A model generated the notes under the pieces. It was not told the DNA's origin, did not search any database, and saw nothing but the letters and a program-made list of their open reading frames with translations. A DNA stretch of 5,402 nt. Origin: Bacillota bacterium. GTDB lineage: Bacteria > Bacillota_C > Negativicutes > JAEYSJ01. How positions within the stretch are numbered: the stretch's first letter is position 1; every line of letters begins with the position of its first letter. Of the stretch, positions 1-5,402 are shown piece after piece. The stretch covers positions 1-5,402 of the forward strand of contig JAEYSJ010000123.1 of assembly GCA_023434855.1 (NCBI GenBank). Direction: 5' to 3'. The position numbers were made by a program, and so were the translations under genes.

Positions 1-162
1 GTTCCGCAAGGCTTCCACCACCACCGGCGGCGCCGCAAAGTCCATATCGGCAATCCACATCGGCAGCACATCATCTGTACCAAAAACCGCCGCTGCATAA
101 TCCCACTTCCTGCTGCCGGTGCCGCACCGGTTGATTACTTCATCAAAATTTGCTTTTACCAT
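1..162 (-). CDS. patB: MalY/PatB-type cystathionine beta-lyase (C-S lyase), N-terminal part
   Basis: Only the first 54 codons are inside the window; the gene continues past base 1. The readable N-terminus contains FDEVINR, then a GT-S-KWD pattern, then FGTDDVLPMW followed by IADMDF (residues about 6-42). This is the characteristic opening of the PatB/MalY branch of fold-type I PLP enzymes (aminotransferase class I/II superfamily). Family members cleave cystathionine or cysteine to a thiol or sulfide, pyruvate and ammonia in the cytoplasm. The catalytic lysine lies beyond the window, so activity cannot be checked. The ATG at 162 is preceded by AGGAGA (169-174) with a 6-nt gap. The gene has its own promoter and a structured leader, and a terminator separates it from metY upstream. 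Some members double as regulators (E. coli MalY) or act as aminotransferases, so the exact substrate is open. Confidence 0.9.
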   Translation of the reverse strand, partial: MVKANFDEVINRCGTGSRKWDYAAAVFGTDDVLPMWIADMDFAAPPVVVEALRN

Positions 163-182
163 AATAATTCTCCTAGATAGAG

Positions 183-279
183 TATGTTGAAAAACAGCTT
201 CCAAATAATTATGAAAGGCTAATGAATGCTGATTCCCTCAACATTCATTAGCCTTTGGTTCTTCCAATCAGCCAACATA
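183..279 (-). promoter_or_regulatory. structured 5' leader of patB with terminator-like hairpin (GGCY-hairpin copy 1)
   Basis: This lies wholly inside the predicted patB leader. In transcript order there are three parts. A small hairpin at 250-273 has outer stem GGCT/GGCT, a GA/A internal loop, inner stem TTGG/CCAA and loop AAGAA. A perfect 15-bp stem follows, 242-256 with 214-228, with a 13-nt loop. The outer ends TATGTTG and CAACATA (273-279 with 183-189) can close everything into a multibranch structure. The small hairpin and the large stem share about 7 nt (AAAGGCT), so the two cannot both form fully. The large stem is followed only by a mixed A/T stretch, not a clean U-run. The layout suggests attenuation or RNA-binding control of patB. 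That is inference; no known riboswitch aptamer was recognised here. Confidence 0.55.
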
Positions 280-287
280 TATATTTA

Positions 288-316
288 AATTTATCGCATT
301 TTCCCTTTACTGTCAA
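288..316 (-). promoter_or_regulatory. sigma-A-type promoter of patB
   Basis: On the minus strand there is a perfect -35 TTGACA (311-316), a 17-nt spacer and a -10 TAAATT (288-293). Transcription would start near 281, giving a leader of about 119 nt that contains the hairpin element before the patB start at 162. Confidence 0.75.
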
Positions 317-326
317 TAGCATAAAG

Positions 327-458
327 CTATTTTTCCCTTTTTAGCTCCAGATTCATGCTGCCGGTACGATAGCCGGCCAGTTCTAATGTTACAGAGGTAA
401 AATAGATAATTTCTCCGCTATCGTTTTTTCCATACACCCTCCCGATAACTGCCTGGTT
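327..458 (-). pseudogene. 43-codon coding remnant of unknown origin
   Basis: An open stretch of 43 codons between an in-frame TAA (459-461) and TAG (327-329) reads like protein. It contains VIGRVYG near the start, then EIIYFTSV, then LELAGYRTG and ends in a charged LELKREK tail. Alternating hydrophobic residues suggest beta strands. There is no ATG at its beginning. The only ATG near its start (436-438) is in another frame and stops after 14 codons. A GTG lies in frame but directly abuts a GGGAGG, leaving no spacer. I read it as the leftover 3' end of a decayed gene just upstream of the patB promoter. I do not recognise the family. A very small real gene or chance are the alternatives. Confidence 0.35.
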
Positions 459-469
459 TTAGGAAACAA

Positions 470-529
470 CAAAAGGTTAATAAATGTAATTTGGTCATCC
501 AATAGCCTTTTGTTTTTGTCCAATCAGCT
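470..529 (-). repeat. GGCY-hairpin copy 2 with imperfect terminator-like stem
   Basis: In minus sense the small hairpin is AGCT-GA-TTG, an eight-base loop, then CAA-AA-GGCT (504-529). It is followed by an imperfect 17-bp stem, 496-512 with 470-486 (loop 487-495), with two mismatches and two G-U pairs; two more A-T pairs extend its base. No U-run follows. Its inner stem is weaker (3 bp) than in the other copies, so it may be decaying. It lies between the metY terminator and the coding remnant upstream of patB. Confidence 0.5.
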
Positions 530-560
530 AATTCTATTATGCGTGTTTAACAAGGAATAG

Positions 561-627
561 GCGGAAAGGGTGGACGGGATTAAGCAACTTGCGAAGATGG
601 CAGCGAAATCCCGTCCACCCTTTCTGC
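561..627. repeat. 21-bp inverted repeat (long hairpin), function unknown
   Basis: The arm at 561-581 is complementary to 607-627 over 21 positions with a single G-U pair; 18 of them are a continuous perfect match. The loop is 25 nt. The core GGGTGGACGGGATT is GC-rich compared with its AT-rich surroundings. There is no T-run on either side, so it is not a normal intrinsic terminator. It could be a tiny mobile hairpin element, a processed structured RNA or a protein-binding cruciform. Confidence 0.75.
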
Positions 628-745
628 TGGGCAAGCTAACCAGCCTCAAATCTTCACTTCGCCATAGACTTCCAAATCATTTTCCATAATGGAGATATCT
701 CGCATGCGGGAACAAAATTTACATAACGGAAAACAACAAAAATCC

Positions 746-772
746 CTTGGCGTTCTTGGCGACCTTGGCGGT
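746..772. repeat. three tandem 9-bp units CTTGGCGNN
   Basis: CTTGGCGTT, CTTGGCGAC and CTTGGCGGT lie head to tail, immediately followed by the 10-bp palindrome CGGTTAACCG (769-778). From memory, short CTTGGCG arrays of this kind turn up between genes in many unrelated bacteria, where they produce spurious frames rich in RQ/ER. No function is evident here. Confidence 0.7.
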
Positions 773-812
773 TAACCGTTTTCTTCCCCTTACTATACTT
801 TCCTATATTGCG

Positions 813-853
813 AAAAAAACCGGGAACATCCTCTAAAACAAGGACGTTCCCGG
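813..853 (-). terminator. intrinsic terminator of the yezD-metY operon
   Basis: The minus-strand transcript has a 12-bp GC-rich stem (842-853 with 820-831, one G-U pair) and a 10-nt loop. Seven uninterrupted U residues (819-813) follow. It begins 53 nt after the metY stop codon and should end the operon cleanly before patB. Confidence 0.9.
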
Positions 854-874
854 CCTTCAGTCCTCTGATCAGCC
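851..874 (-). repeat. GGCY-hairpin copy 4, abutting the metY terminator
   Basis: In minus sense it reads GGCT-GA-TCAG, loop AGGA, then CTGA-A-GGCC. The outer stem pairs GGCT with GGCC, and the inner stem is the TCAG/CTGA version. The final GGCC overlaps the base of the terminator stem. A CCAAAGGCT just upstream (871-879) looks like the 3' half of a second, TTGG/CCAA-type copy sharing the same GGCT. Confidence 0.6.
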
Positions 875-906
875 TTTGGTACGCAATAATCTTCCTGATT
901 GGCAAC

Positions 907-2253
<1,347 letters not shown>

Positions 2254-2286
2254 ATAAGTACTCTTATTGTCTAATTGTTAGGCCCT

Positions 2287-2673
2287 TTAAATTCCGTCCC
2301 CGTAAATACCTTCAACATCAGGAAAGCGTTGTTTTTCGGTTTTGTCAAATTGTACTATCTTTCCTTCTTTTATTACAATGGCTATCTGGCCAAACCTCAG
2401 CCCGTTGACAGCTTCCATGATTGTGGGCCAGATATTCTTAGTACTGCCCGTCTCCTTCTTACTGTTGGCGGATGCTTCAGCTTTATGCTTCGCCGCCAGA
2501 TCACTTAATCTGATCTTTTCATTTCTTTCAATTTGAATCAGGCGGGAATCCTGCACAATCAACGTAACAGACCCATGAAAGGTACTGACAATCAGCCTTT
2601 CAATTTGCTCCATTACTTCAGACAAGTTATTCTCTTCTTGCTTTGGCGGCAATTTTCGGTTACTTTTGGTCAT
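2287..2673 (-). CDS. yezD: small protein with two tandem YezD (DUF2292) domains
   Basis: 128 residues with two copies of the same short domain. Copy 1 (about 20-57) runs MEQIERLI, FHGSVTLIVQ, then SRLIQIERNEKIRL. Copy 2 (about 84-118) runs IMEAVNGL, RFGQIAIVIK, then GKIVQFDKTEKQRF. The shared pattern is a helix, F-G-x-[IV], a hydrophobic strand, a turn, then [LI]-[VI]-Q-[IF]-[ED]-[RK]-x-E-K-x-R-[LF]. This is the DUF2292/YezD signature; the usual protein has one copy in about 60 residues, so this is an internal duplication or fusion. A charged, Ala/Lys/Ser-rich linker (60-80) joins them. There is no signal peptide or membrane segment. The molecular function is unknown. Family members are, as I recall, often near sulfur metabolism genes, and here the gene lies directly behind a SAM-I riboswitch and ahead of metY. 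The start at 2673 has AGGGGTG 5 nt upstream; the ATG at 2694 has no ribosome site. Confidence 0.82.
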   Translation of the reverse strand: MTKSNRKLPPKQEENNLSEVMEQIERLIVSTFHGSVTLIVQDSRLIQIERNEKIRLSDLAAKHKAEASANSKKETGSTKNIWPTIMEAVNGLRFGQIAIVIKEGKIVQFDKTEKQRFPDVEGIYGDGI

Positions 2674-2679
2674 ACCAAG

Positions 2680-2686
2680 CACCCCT
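2680..2686 (-). promoter_or_regulatory. ribosome binding site of the yezD-like gene
   Basis: AGGGGTG on the minus strand, followed by CTTGGT or similar spacing before the ATG at 2673. It decides the start in favour of 2673 over the upstream in-frame ATG at 2694. Confidence 0.65.
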
Positions 2687-2726
2687 ATACTCATATCATA
2701 ACTGACGCTTTAATCTGCAAATGATT

Positions 2727-2767
2727 AACCCCTTTCCAAAAGAAAGGGGTTTTTAACGCCTTTCTCT
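2727..2767 (-). promoter_or_regulatory. SAM-I riboswitch expression platform (terminator/antiterminator)
   Basis: The terminator-like hairpin is a perfect 10-bp stem, AACCCCTTTC with GAAAGGGGTT in minus sense (2742-2751 with 2727-2736), with a 5-nt loop. The alternative antiterminator pairs AGAGAAAGG (2759-2767) with CCTTTCTTT (2739-2747), nine pairs with one G-U. The antiterminator uses the last bases of aptamer stem P1 (2764-2767). SAM binding should therefore free the terminator hairpin and SAM absence should favour the antiterminator. The stem is followed by only two U residues, so termination may be weak. Confidence 0.7.
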
Positions 2768-2868
2768 CATCTCCCAGGATTAACCTATCCTGCTGGATTT
2801 GGCACCACTGCATTGCTGCCGGTTGCCGGGTGTCATCGGGCCAGTCCCTCCACCACTCTGGATAAGAG
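2764..2868 (-). ncRNA. SAM-I (S-box) riboswitch aptamer
   Basis: Read on the minus strand, the conserved S-box core is clear: GGTGGAGGGACTGGCCC, then GATGACACCCGGCAACC. Stem P1 pairs CTCTTATC (2861-2868) with GATGAGAG (2764-2771), 8 bp with one G-U. P3 is GGCAGC/GGTGCC with one mismatch. P4 is CAGGAT/ATCCTG (2787-2792 with 2775-2780) around a 6-nt loop. The usual GATGAAACC is GATGACACC here, a small deviation. SAM-I riboswitches repress methionine and cysteine genes when S-adenosylmethionine is plentiful. This one controls the yezD-metY operon. Confidence 0.95.
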
Positions 2869-2891
2869 TTTAATGATTTTAGTTTGCTATG

Positions 2892-2920
2892 ATAATATCA
2901 TGCAGTATACACCCTGTCAA
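2892..2920 (-). promoter_or_regulatory. sigma-A-type promoter of the riboswitch-yezD-metY operon
   Basis: On the minus strand there is TTGACA (2915-2920), a 17-nt spacer and TATTAT (2892-2897). The predicted start near 2885 lies about 17 nt upstream of the riboswitch P1 stem, as expected for an S-box leader. Confidence 0.88.
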
Positions 2921-2963
2921 TATTTATTGTATAACTCGGGAAAAGTTGTTATTATCAGCCCCC

Positions 2964-3012
2964 AAAAATAAAAAGACTAAAATTGCCCATCATCAGGACA
3001 ATCTTAGCCTTT
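2964..3012 (-). terminator. intrinsic terminator upstream of the SAM-I promoter
   Basis: A 17-bp stem (2996-3012 with 2972-2988) has every position paired, three by G-U, and a 7-nt loop. The U-rich tail TTTTTATTTTT ends at 2964. On the minus strand it would stop transcripts arriving from the Met/Cys-rich protein gene (stop at 3149) and insulate the riboswitch promoter. Confidence 0.82.
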
Positions 3013-3028
3013 GGTTTTCCAATCAACT
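3003..3028 (-). repeat. GGCY-hairpin copy 3
   Basis: In minus sense it reads AGTT-GA-TTGG, loop AAAA, then CCAA-A-GGCT. The outer stem AGTT/GGCT uses two G-U pairs and the inner stem is TTGG/CCAA. The AAAGGCT end is also the start of the 17-bp terminator stem, so the two structures compete. Confidence 0.6.
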
Positions 3029-3072
3029 TAACTATGAAGTTAATATTAATACTATCAGCGACTATTGAAAAC

Positions 3073-3098
3073 GTCGATATCAAATCAGATATTGCGAC
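3073..3098 (-). other. imperfect hairpin in the 3' region of the Met/Cys-rich gene
   Basis: GTCGATATC (3073-3081) pairs with GATAT-TG-CGAC (3088-3098), nine pairs with a two-base bulge and a 6-nt loop. In minus sense it is followed by GTTTTC, too short for a convincing terminator. A 12-bp palindrome, TAGATTAATCTA, lies closer to the stop (3127-3138). I see nothing else between 3029 and 3148. Confidence 0.3.
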
Positions 3099-3148
3099 AT
3101 GTTAAAAACCGTTTTCCAACATACATTAGATTAATCTATCCCGCCGAC

Positions 3149-3514
3149 CTAAGGCATGGTGTGATTGTCATGTTGGCTGCCAGCCATACCCATCTTGGGG
3201 TCCTTAACTCCCATCATGTCACATTTCTTTTCCTTATTATCGGAGCCCATCATGCAGCAGCATTTCATATCTTTCATCATGTTGGCCATATGTTCTTCCA
3301 TCATCTTAGCCTGGTCAGGAGTCAATTTCCCCTCTTTTACCTTTTGATCCAGCATTTTTTTATGCATATCATTCATCTGATCCATATTCATCATTTTGCA
3401 TTGTCCATTACCCACTGCCGAATCTTTTGTTGCTTCAGGTTCAGCGGCAAAAGAAAGCGATGTGCTTAAAACCATTATCAAAGCTGCGGCTGCTGGAATC
3501 ATAATTTTTTTCAT
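3149..3514 (-). CDS. secreted Met/Cys-rich small protein, possible metal binding
   Basis: 121 residues. The first 23-24 form a classic signal peptide: KK, then a hydrophobic stretch of A, L, I, M and V, ending SFAA before the acidic EPEATK. The mature part is exceptionally rich in methionine (22 Met in all) and has Cys39, a Cys85-86-87 triplet and Cys98, plus several His near the C-terminus. Residues 46-83 look helical and include LDQKVKEGKLTPDQAKMMEEH. That resembles the 'EGK(L/I)T-x-(D/E)QA' helix-turn-helix seen in small secreted proteins such as the DUF2680/YckD type. Met, Cys and His clusters suggest soft-metal (copper or silver) binding outside the membrane; this is inference. AGGGGG lies 11 nt upstream of the ATG. 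A promoter is visible upstream, and the divergent neighbour is a TauE/SafE exporter. Confidence 0.8.
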   Translation of the reverse strand: MKKIMIPAAAALIMVLSTSLSFAAEPEATKDSAVGNGQCKMMNMDQMNDMHKKMLDQKVKEGKLTPDQAKMMEEHMANMMKDMKCCCMMGSDNKEKKCDMMGVKDPKMGMAGSQHDNHTMP

Positions 3515-3550
3515 TTGGTTATAAGCCCCCTGTAATTAATTCTGTCTTTT

Positions 3551-3579
3551 ATTATAGCAGTAATTAATTGGGAAGTCAT
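3551..3579 (-). promoter_or_regulatory. probable promoter of the Met/Cys-rich protein gene
   Basis: A perfect -10 TATAAT (3551-3556) lies 17 nt from a -35 ATGACT (3574-3579, four of six consensus bases) on the minus strand, about 37 nt upstream of the start codon. The rest of the divergent gap (to 3762) is very AT-rich. No comparably clear promoter for the plus-strand exporter gene was found there. Confidence 0.6.
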
Positions 3580-3762
3580 GAATTTCTACAAAATATGCTC
3601 AAATTTTCAACCATTACCGAAATAATACCAGTATAAATAATTAATAAACACCCAATAGTTAATATTAGATAAACAATCTGTAGAATAATTGATGTTTTCC
3701 GGGTAGAAAGTATGGTTTAAGCCGGTATATTAGTTTATACTTAAATTACGGCCTGATGGTAT

Positions 3763-3767
3763 GGAGG
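3763..3767 (+). promoter_or_regulatory. ribosome binding site of the TauE/SafE gene
   Basis: GGAGG ends 8 nt before the ATG at 3776. The earlier in-frame ATG at 3761 overlaps this site and has no ribosome site of its own, so 3776 is the better start. Confidence 0.8.
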
Positions 3768-3775
3768 ATTACGAT

Positions 3776-4546
3776 ATGGAATCAGTTTTATTTTTGTTCA
3801 TACTAGGTGTTGCAGTAGGAACCTTTGGCACACTTGTCGGAATTGGCGGCGGCTTGATACTTGTTCCCTTTTTCCTGTTGGTGTTGCACTGGACACCTCA
3901 GCATACGGTAGGAACTTCTTTGGCGATTGTGTTCTTGAACGCTTTATCTGGGTCATTTGCTTATATAAAACAAAAAAAAGTTTATTACGATGCAGCTATC
4001 CGGTTTAGTCTGGCCACATTGCCTGGTGCTTTTTTAGGCAGTTACCTGGCGGAGCATTTTACAGGTTACAGCTTTCGCATAGCATTTGGTGCAATATTGA
4101 TGTTAATAGCGCTGCTGATATTTTTTCGTACCCGTCAGCAATGCGACCAGCAGCAATTTAACAAAGATACGTTTTCGTATAACCGCCCTTTAGGCATTAT
4201 GATAAGCGCACTTGTCGGTTTTTTATCAAGCATTCTTGGCATTGGCGGCGGCATTATCCATGTTCCCGCCATGGTTTACCTGCTTTCCTTCCCTACCCAT
4301 GTTGCCACAGCAACATCTCATTTTGTTCTGGCGATCTCCTCGCTTGTCGGTGTAATTTCCCACTTTTTACTTAATAATATTTTGCTCAAACCTGCCCTCG
4401 CTATTGGGGTGGGAGCAATTGCCGGGGCACAGCTTGGCGCCCATTTATCATTAAAGGTTAAATCCCAGTTAATCCTTATTTTGTTATCAATTGCTTTATT
4501 TGCGTTGGGTATACGCTTAATTTTAACGGCCCAGTCAGGTTTATAA
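3776..4546 (+). CDS. TauE/SafE family membrane transporter (anion exporter)
   Basis: 256 residues, very hydrophobic, with about eight predicted membrane segments in two homologous halves. Each half opens with the family hallmark: GIGGGLILVP (22-31) and GIGGGIIHVP (155-164). A polar loop (about 118-138) separates the halves, as is usual for COG0730 proteins of about 250-260 residues. Family members export sulfite, sulfoacetate or other organosulfur anions; many others have unknown substrates. The neighbouring sulfur amino acid genes make a sulfur anion plausible but do not prove it. The gene runs divergently from the Met/Cys-rich secreted protein. Its stop is only 19 bp from the stop of cheX on the other strand. 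Confidence 0.9.
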   Translation: MESVLFLFILGVAVGTFGTLVGIGGGLILVPFFLLVLHWTPQHTVGTSLAIVFLNALSGSFAYIKQKKVYYDAAIRFSLATLPGAFLGSYLAEHFTGYSFRIAFGAILMLIALLIFFRTRQQCDQQQFNKDTFSYNRPLGIMISALVGFLSSILGIGGGIIHVPAMVYLLSFPTHVATATSHFVLAISSLVGVISHFLLNNILLKPALAIGVGAIAGAQLGAHLSLKVKSQLILILLSIALFALGIRLILTAQSGL

Positions 4547-4565
4547 TCCTTATTTTGCCTGTTAG

Positions 4566-5024
4566 TTAGGCATTAAGTCCGATAGCCAATTGAACGGGAA
4601 CCTCATCGACGATCATTTCAATGCCAATATATACAGCGTTATTGACCTTCACCGTCCCCGCCCCCAGCGCTATGACCGGAGAAGCTATCTTTATGGAAAA
4701 CCCGCCCTGATTAAGAGCAGTAGTTGCATTAGAGATAACCATATTAGCCATTTCACCCACTGCGCTTTGGGCTACATCATCAAAGTTATCGACAGGCATT
4801 CCCATCATCATCGTCGAAGACAGTTTTTTTGCGGTTTGCTCGCTCATATTGAAGATGACATTTCCACCAGGCTGACTGGTAATTGCCACTTGTATGGTAA
4901 CTCCGAGGCTGTCGACAACTTGCTCTTTGGTAAAAATTTTGCCCCGCGCTACACTTTTGAACCCCAGCTGGGGCATGACGTTTGTCAGAGCACTGAGAAA
5001 CGGGTTGATGAAATTTGCATCCAA
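4566..5024 (-). CDS. cheX: CheX-type chemotaxis phosphatase
   Basis: 152 residues matching the CheC/CheX/FliY family; CheX removes the phosphate from CheY-P in the cytoplasm and resets the flagellar signal. The N-terminus DANFINPFL is typical. The catalytic E-x-x-N motif is intact as Glu91-Met-Ala-Asn94 within GEMANMVISNA, and it occurs once, as in CheX (CheC has two). A glycine-rich region and the closing strand VPVQLAIGL also fit. I chose the TTG at 5024 because AGAGGT lies 7 nt upstream and the resulting start MDANF resembles relatives. A GTG at 5033 overlaps that ribosome site. No other chemotaxis gene is in the window, so it is an orphan here. It is convergent with the TauE/SafE gene. 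Confidence 0.9.
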   Translation of the reverse strand: MDANFINPFLSALTNVMPQLGFKSVARGKIFTKEQVVDSLGVTIQVAITSQPGGNVIFNMSEQTAKKLSSTMMMGMPVDNFDDVAQSAVGEMANMVISNATTALNQGGFSIKIASPVIALGAGTVKVNNAVYIGIEMIVDEVPVQLAIGLNA

Positions 5025-5031
5025 ACTATCC

Positions 5032-5037
5032 ACCTCT
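5032..5037 (-). promoter_or_regulatory. ribosome binding site of cheX
   Basis: AGAGGT on the minus strand, 7 nt before the TTG at 5024. It supports TTG initiation and argues against the overlapping GTG at 5033. Confidence 0.6.
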
Positions 5038-5133
5038 TACTGTTGATTATATTACTGACACATCTTGTTTTTCCCGGTCACATTAGTTGTCCTTTAGTGA
5101 GTAAAGTCCCTATCAATTATCATCGTTATTTTC

Positions 5134-5161
5134 CCTATAAAAGTTAAATTTTCCATGTAAA
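5134..5161 (-). promoter_or_regulatory. possible promoter of cheX
   Basis: On the minus strand TTTACA (5156-5161), a 16-nt spacer and TATAGG (5134-5139) make a fair sigma-A match about 110 nt upstream of cheX. I saw no convincing flagellar sigma (TAAA-N15-GCCGATAA-like) site. The -35 lies only 5 bp from the repeat that starts at 5166. Confidence 0.35.
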
Positions 5162-5165
5162 CAAA

Positions 5166-5286
5166 TATAAGAGGCTGTTACCAAATACCCATTTACGTTG
5201 TTGCCGCTTGCCGACGGTATAAGCTTAATACGCATTGATATGCGATTTTCCGGGGGCCTAGCATCCGGGTATTTTGTAACAGCTTT
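5166..5286. repeat. MITE-like repeat with terminal inverted repeats, copy 1
   Basis: The ends are inverted repeats: GCTGTTACCAAATACCC (5174-5190) against 5267-5283, matching 16 of 17 and extended outward by G-T and A-T pairs to 5171 and 5286. Inside are a hairpin TGCCG/CGGTA (5202-5216) and another, CGCAT-TGAT-ATGCG (5231-5244). The whole could fold into one large cruciform of about 116 bp. There is no open frame and no clear target duplication. The first 76 bp recur exactly 161 bp downstream. It may be a non-autonomous element whose ends derive from an insertion sequence, or a dispersed structured repeat. Confidence 0.7.
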
Positions 5287-5326
5287 AAAGAATTTTAAGG
5301 AAAGTTATGTTTTTTAAAACAAACTC

Positions 5327-5402
5327 TATAAGAGGCTGTTACCAAATACCCATTTACGTTGTTGCCGCTTGCCGACGGTATAAGCTTAATACGCATTGAT
5401 AT
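5327..5402. repeat. MITE-like repeat, copy 2, cut by the window end
   Basis: All 76 bases are identical to 5166-5241, including the TATAA before the inverted repeat. The right half lies outside the window, so it could be a second full copy, the start of a longer array, or the end of a larger insertion sequence. The 40-bp spacer between the copies (5287-5326) is AT-rich and holds nothing recognisable. Confidence 0.75.

Noticed and set aside
163..300. A known riboswitch (SAM-I, T-box, c-di-GMP, cobalamin) in the patB leader
   Set aside because: None of the conserved cores I know (GATGAAACC-type S-box, T-box AGGGTGG, GEMM or B12-box sequences) is present; only the GGCY hairpin and a long stem are.
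2594..2614. A sixth GGCTGATTG match inside the yezD-like gene
   Set aside because: The match is coding sequence, lacks the downstream GGCY strand and cannot form the paired structure.
3065..3469. Plus-strand open frame of 134 codons
   Set aside because: It is the complement of the Met-rich secreted protein gene. The many His residues come from antisense CAT codons opposite Met ATG.
3690..3715. TTGATG-16-TATGGT as a promoter for the TauE/SafE gene
   Set aside because: Both hexamers match only four of six consensus bases in a very AT-rich region where such matches arise by chance.
4556..4572. Hairpin TGCCT/AGGCA between the TauE/SafE gene and cheX as a bidirectional terminator
   Set aside because: The stem has only 5 bp, overlaps the cheX stop codon and has no U-run following it on either strand.
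4590..5147. Plus-strand open frame of 185 codons
   Set aside because: It lies antisense to cheX, which has an intact catalytic motif, a ribosome site and family-like ends. The antisense protein is low in plausible structure.
5166..5402. CRISPR array
   Set aside because: The repeat unit is at least 76 bp with a 161-bp period and inverted ends, only two copies are seen, and the size is far from CRISPR repeats and spacers.

Overview
The window reads like a Firmicutes chromosome. An S-box (SAM-I) riboswitch, strong AGGAGG-type ribosome sites, a CheX chemotaxis phosphatase and a base composition slightly below 50% GC all fit. My best guess is a motile member of the Negativicutes (Sporomusa/Pelosinus-like), but this rests on general resemblance only.

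Positions 1-3148 form a sulfur amino acid region read on the minus strand. In transcription order it holds a TTGACA-17-TATTAT promoter, a complete SAM-I riboswitch with its expression platform, a small gene with two tandem YezD (DUF2292) domains, and metY (O-acetylhomoserine sulfhydrylase). A strong intrinsic terminator follows metY. A 744-base stretch without an intact gene comes next. It holds a 9-bp tandem repeat, a 21-bp-stem hairpin, a short coding remnant and several structured elements. It ends in a separate promoter and leader for patB/malY (cystathionine beta-lyase), of which only the first 54 codons are inside the window. MetY makes homocysteine from O-acetylhomoserine and sulfide, and the PatB/MalY lyase breaks cystathionine or cysteine C-S bonds, so the two act on neighbouring sulfur pools.

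Positions 3149-4546 are a divergent pair. A secreted Met/Cys-rich small protein lies on minus and a TauE/SafE-type membrane exporter on plus. Positions 4566-5024 hold cheX on minus, convergent with the exporter. The right edge has a 76-bp direct repeat (period 161 bp); the complete first copy has imperfect terminal inverted repeats and looks like a small MITE-like or structured repeat.

The most unusual signal is a family of five roughly 24-nt hairpins on the minus strand of the sulfur region. Each has an RGYT/GGCY outer stem, a GA/A internal loop, and an inner stem that is TTGG/CCAA in some copies and TCAG/CTGA in others. Those changes are compensatory. Four copies overlap the 5' strand of a terminator-like hairpin. 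I could not match the element to a named RNA family.
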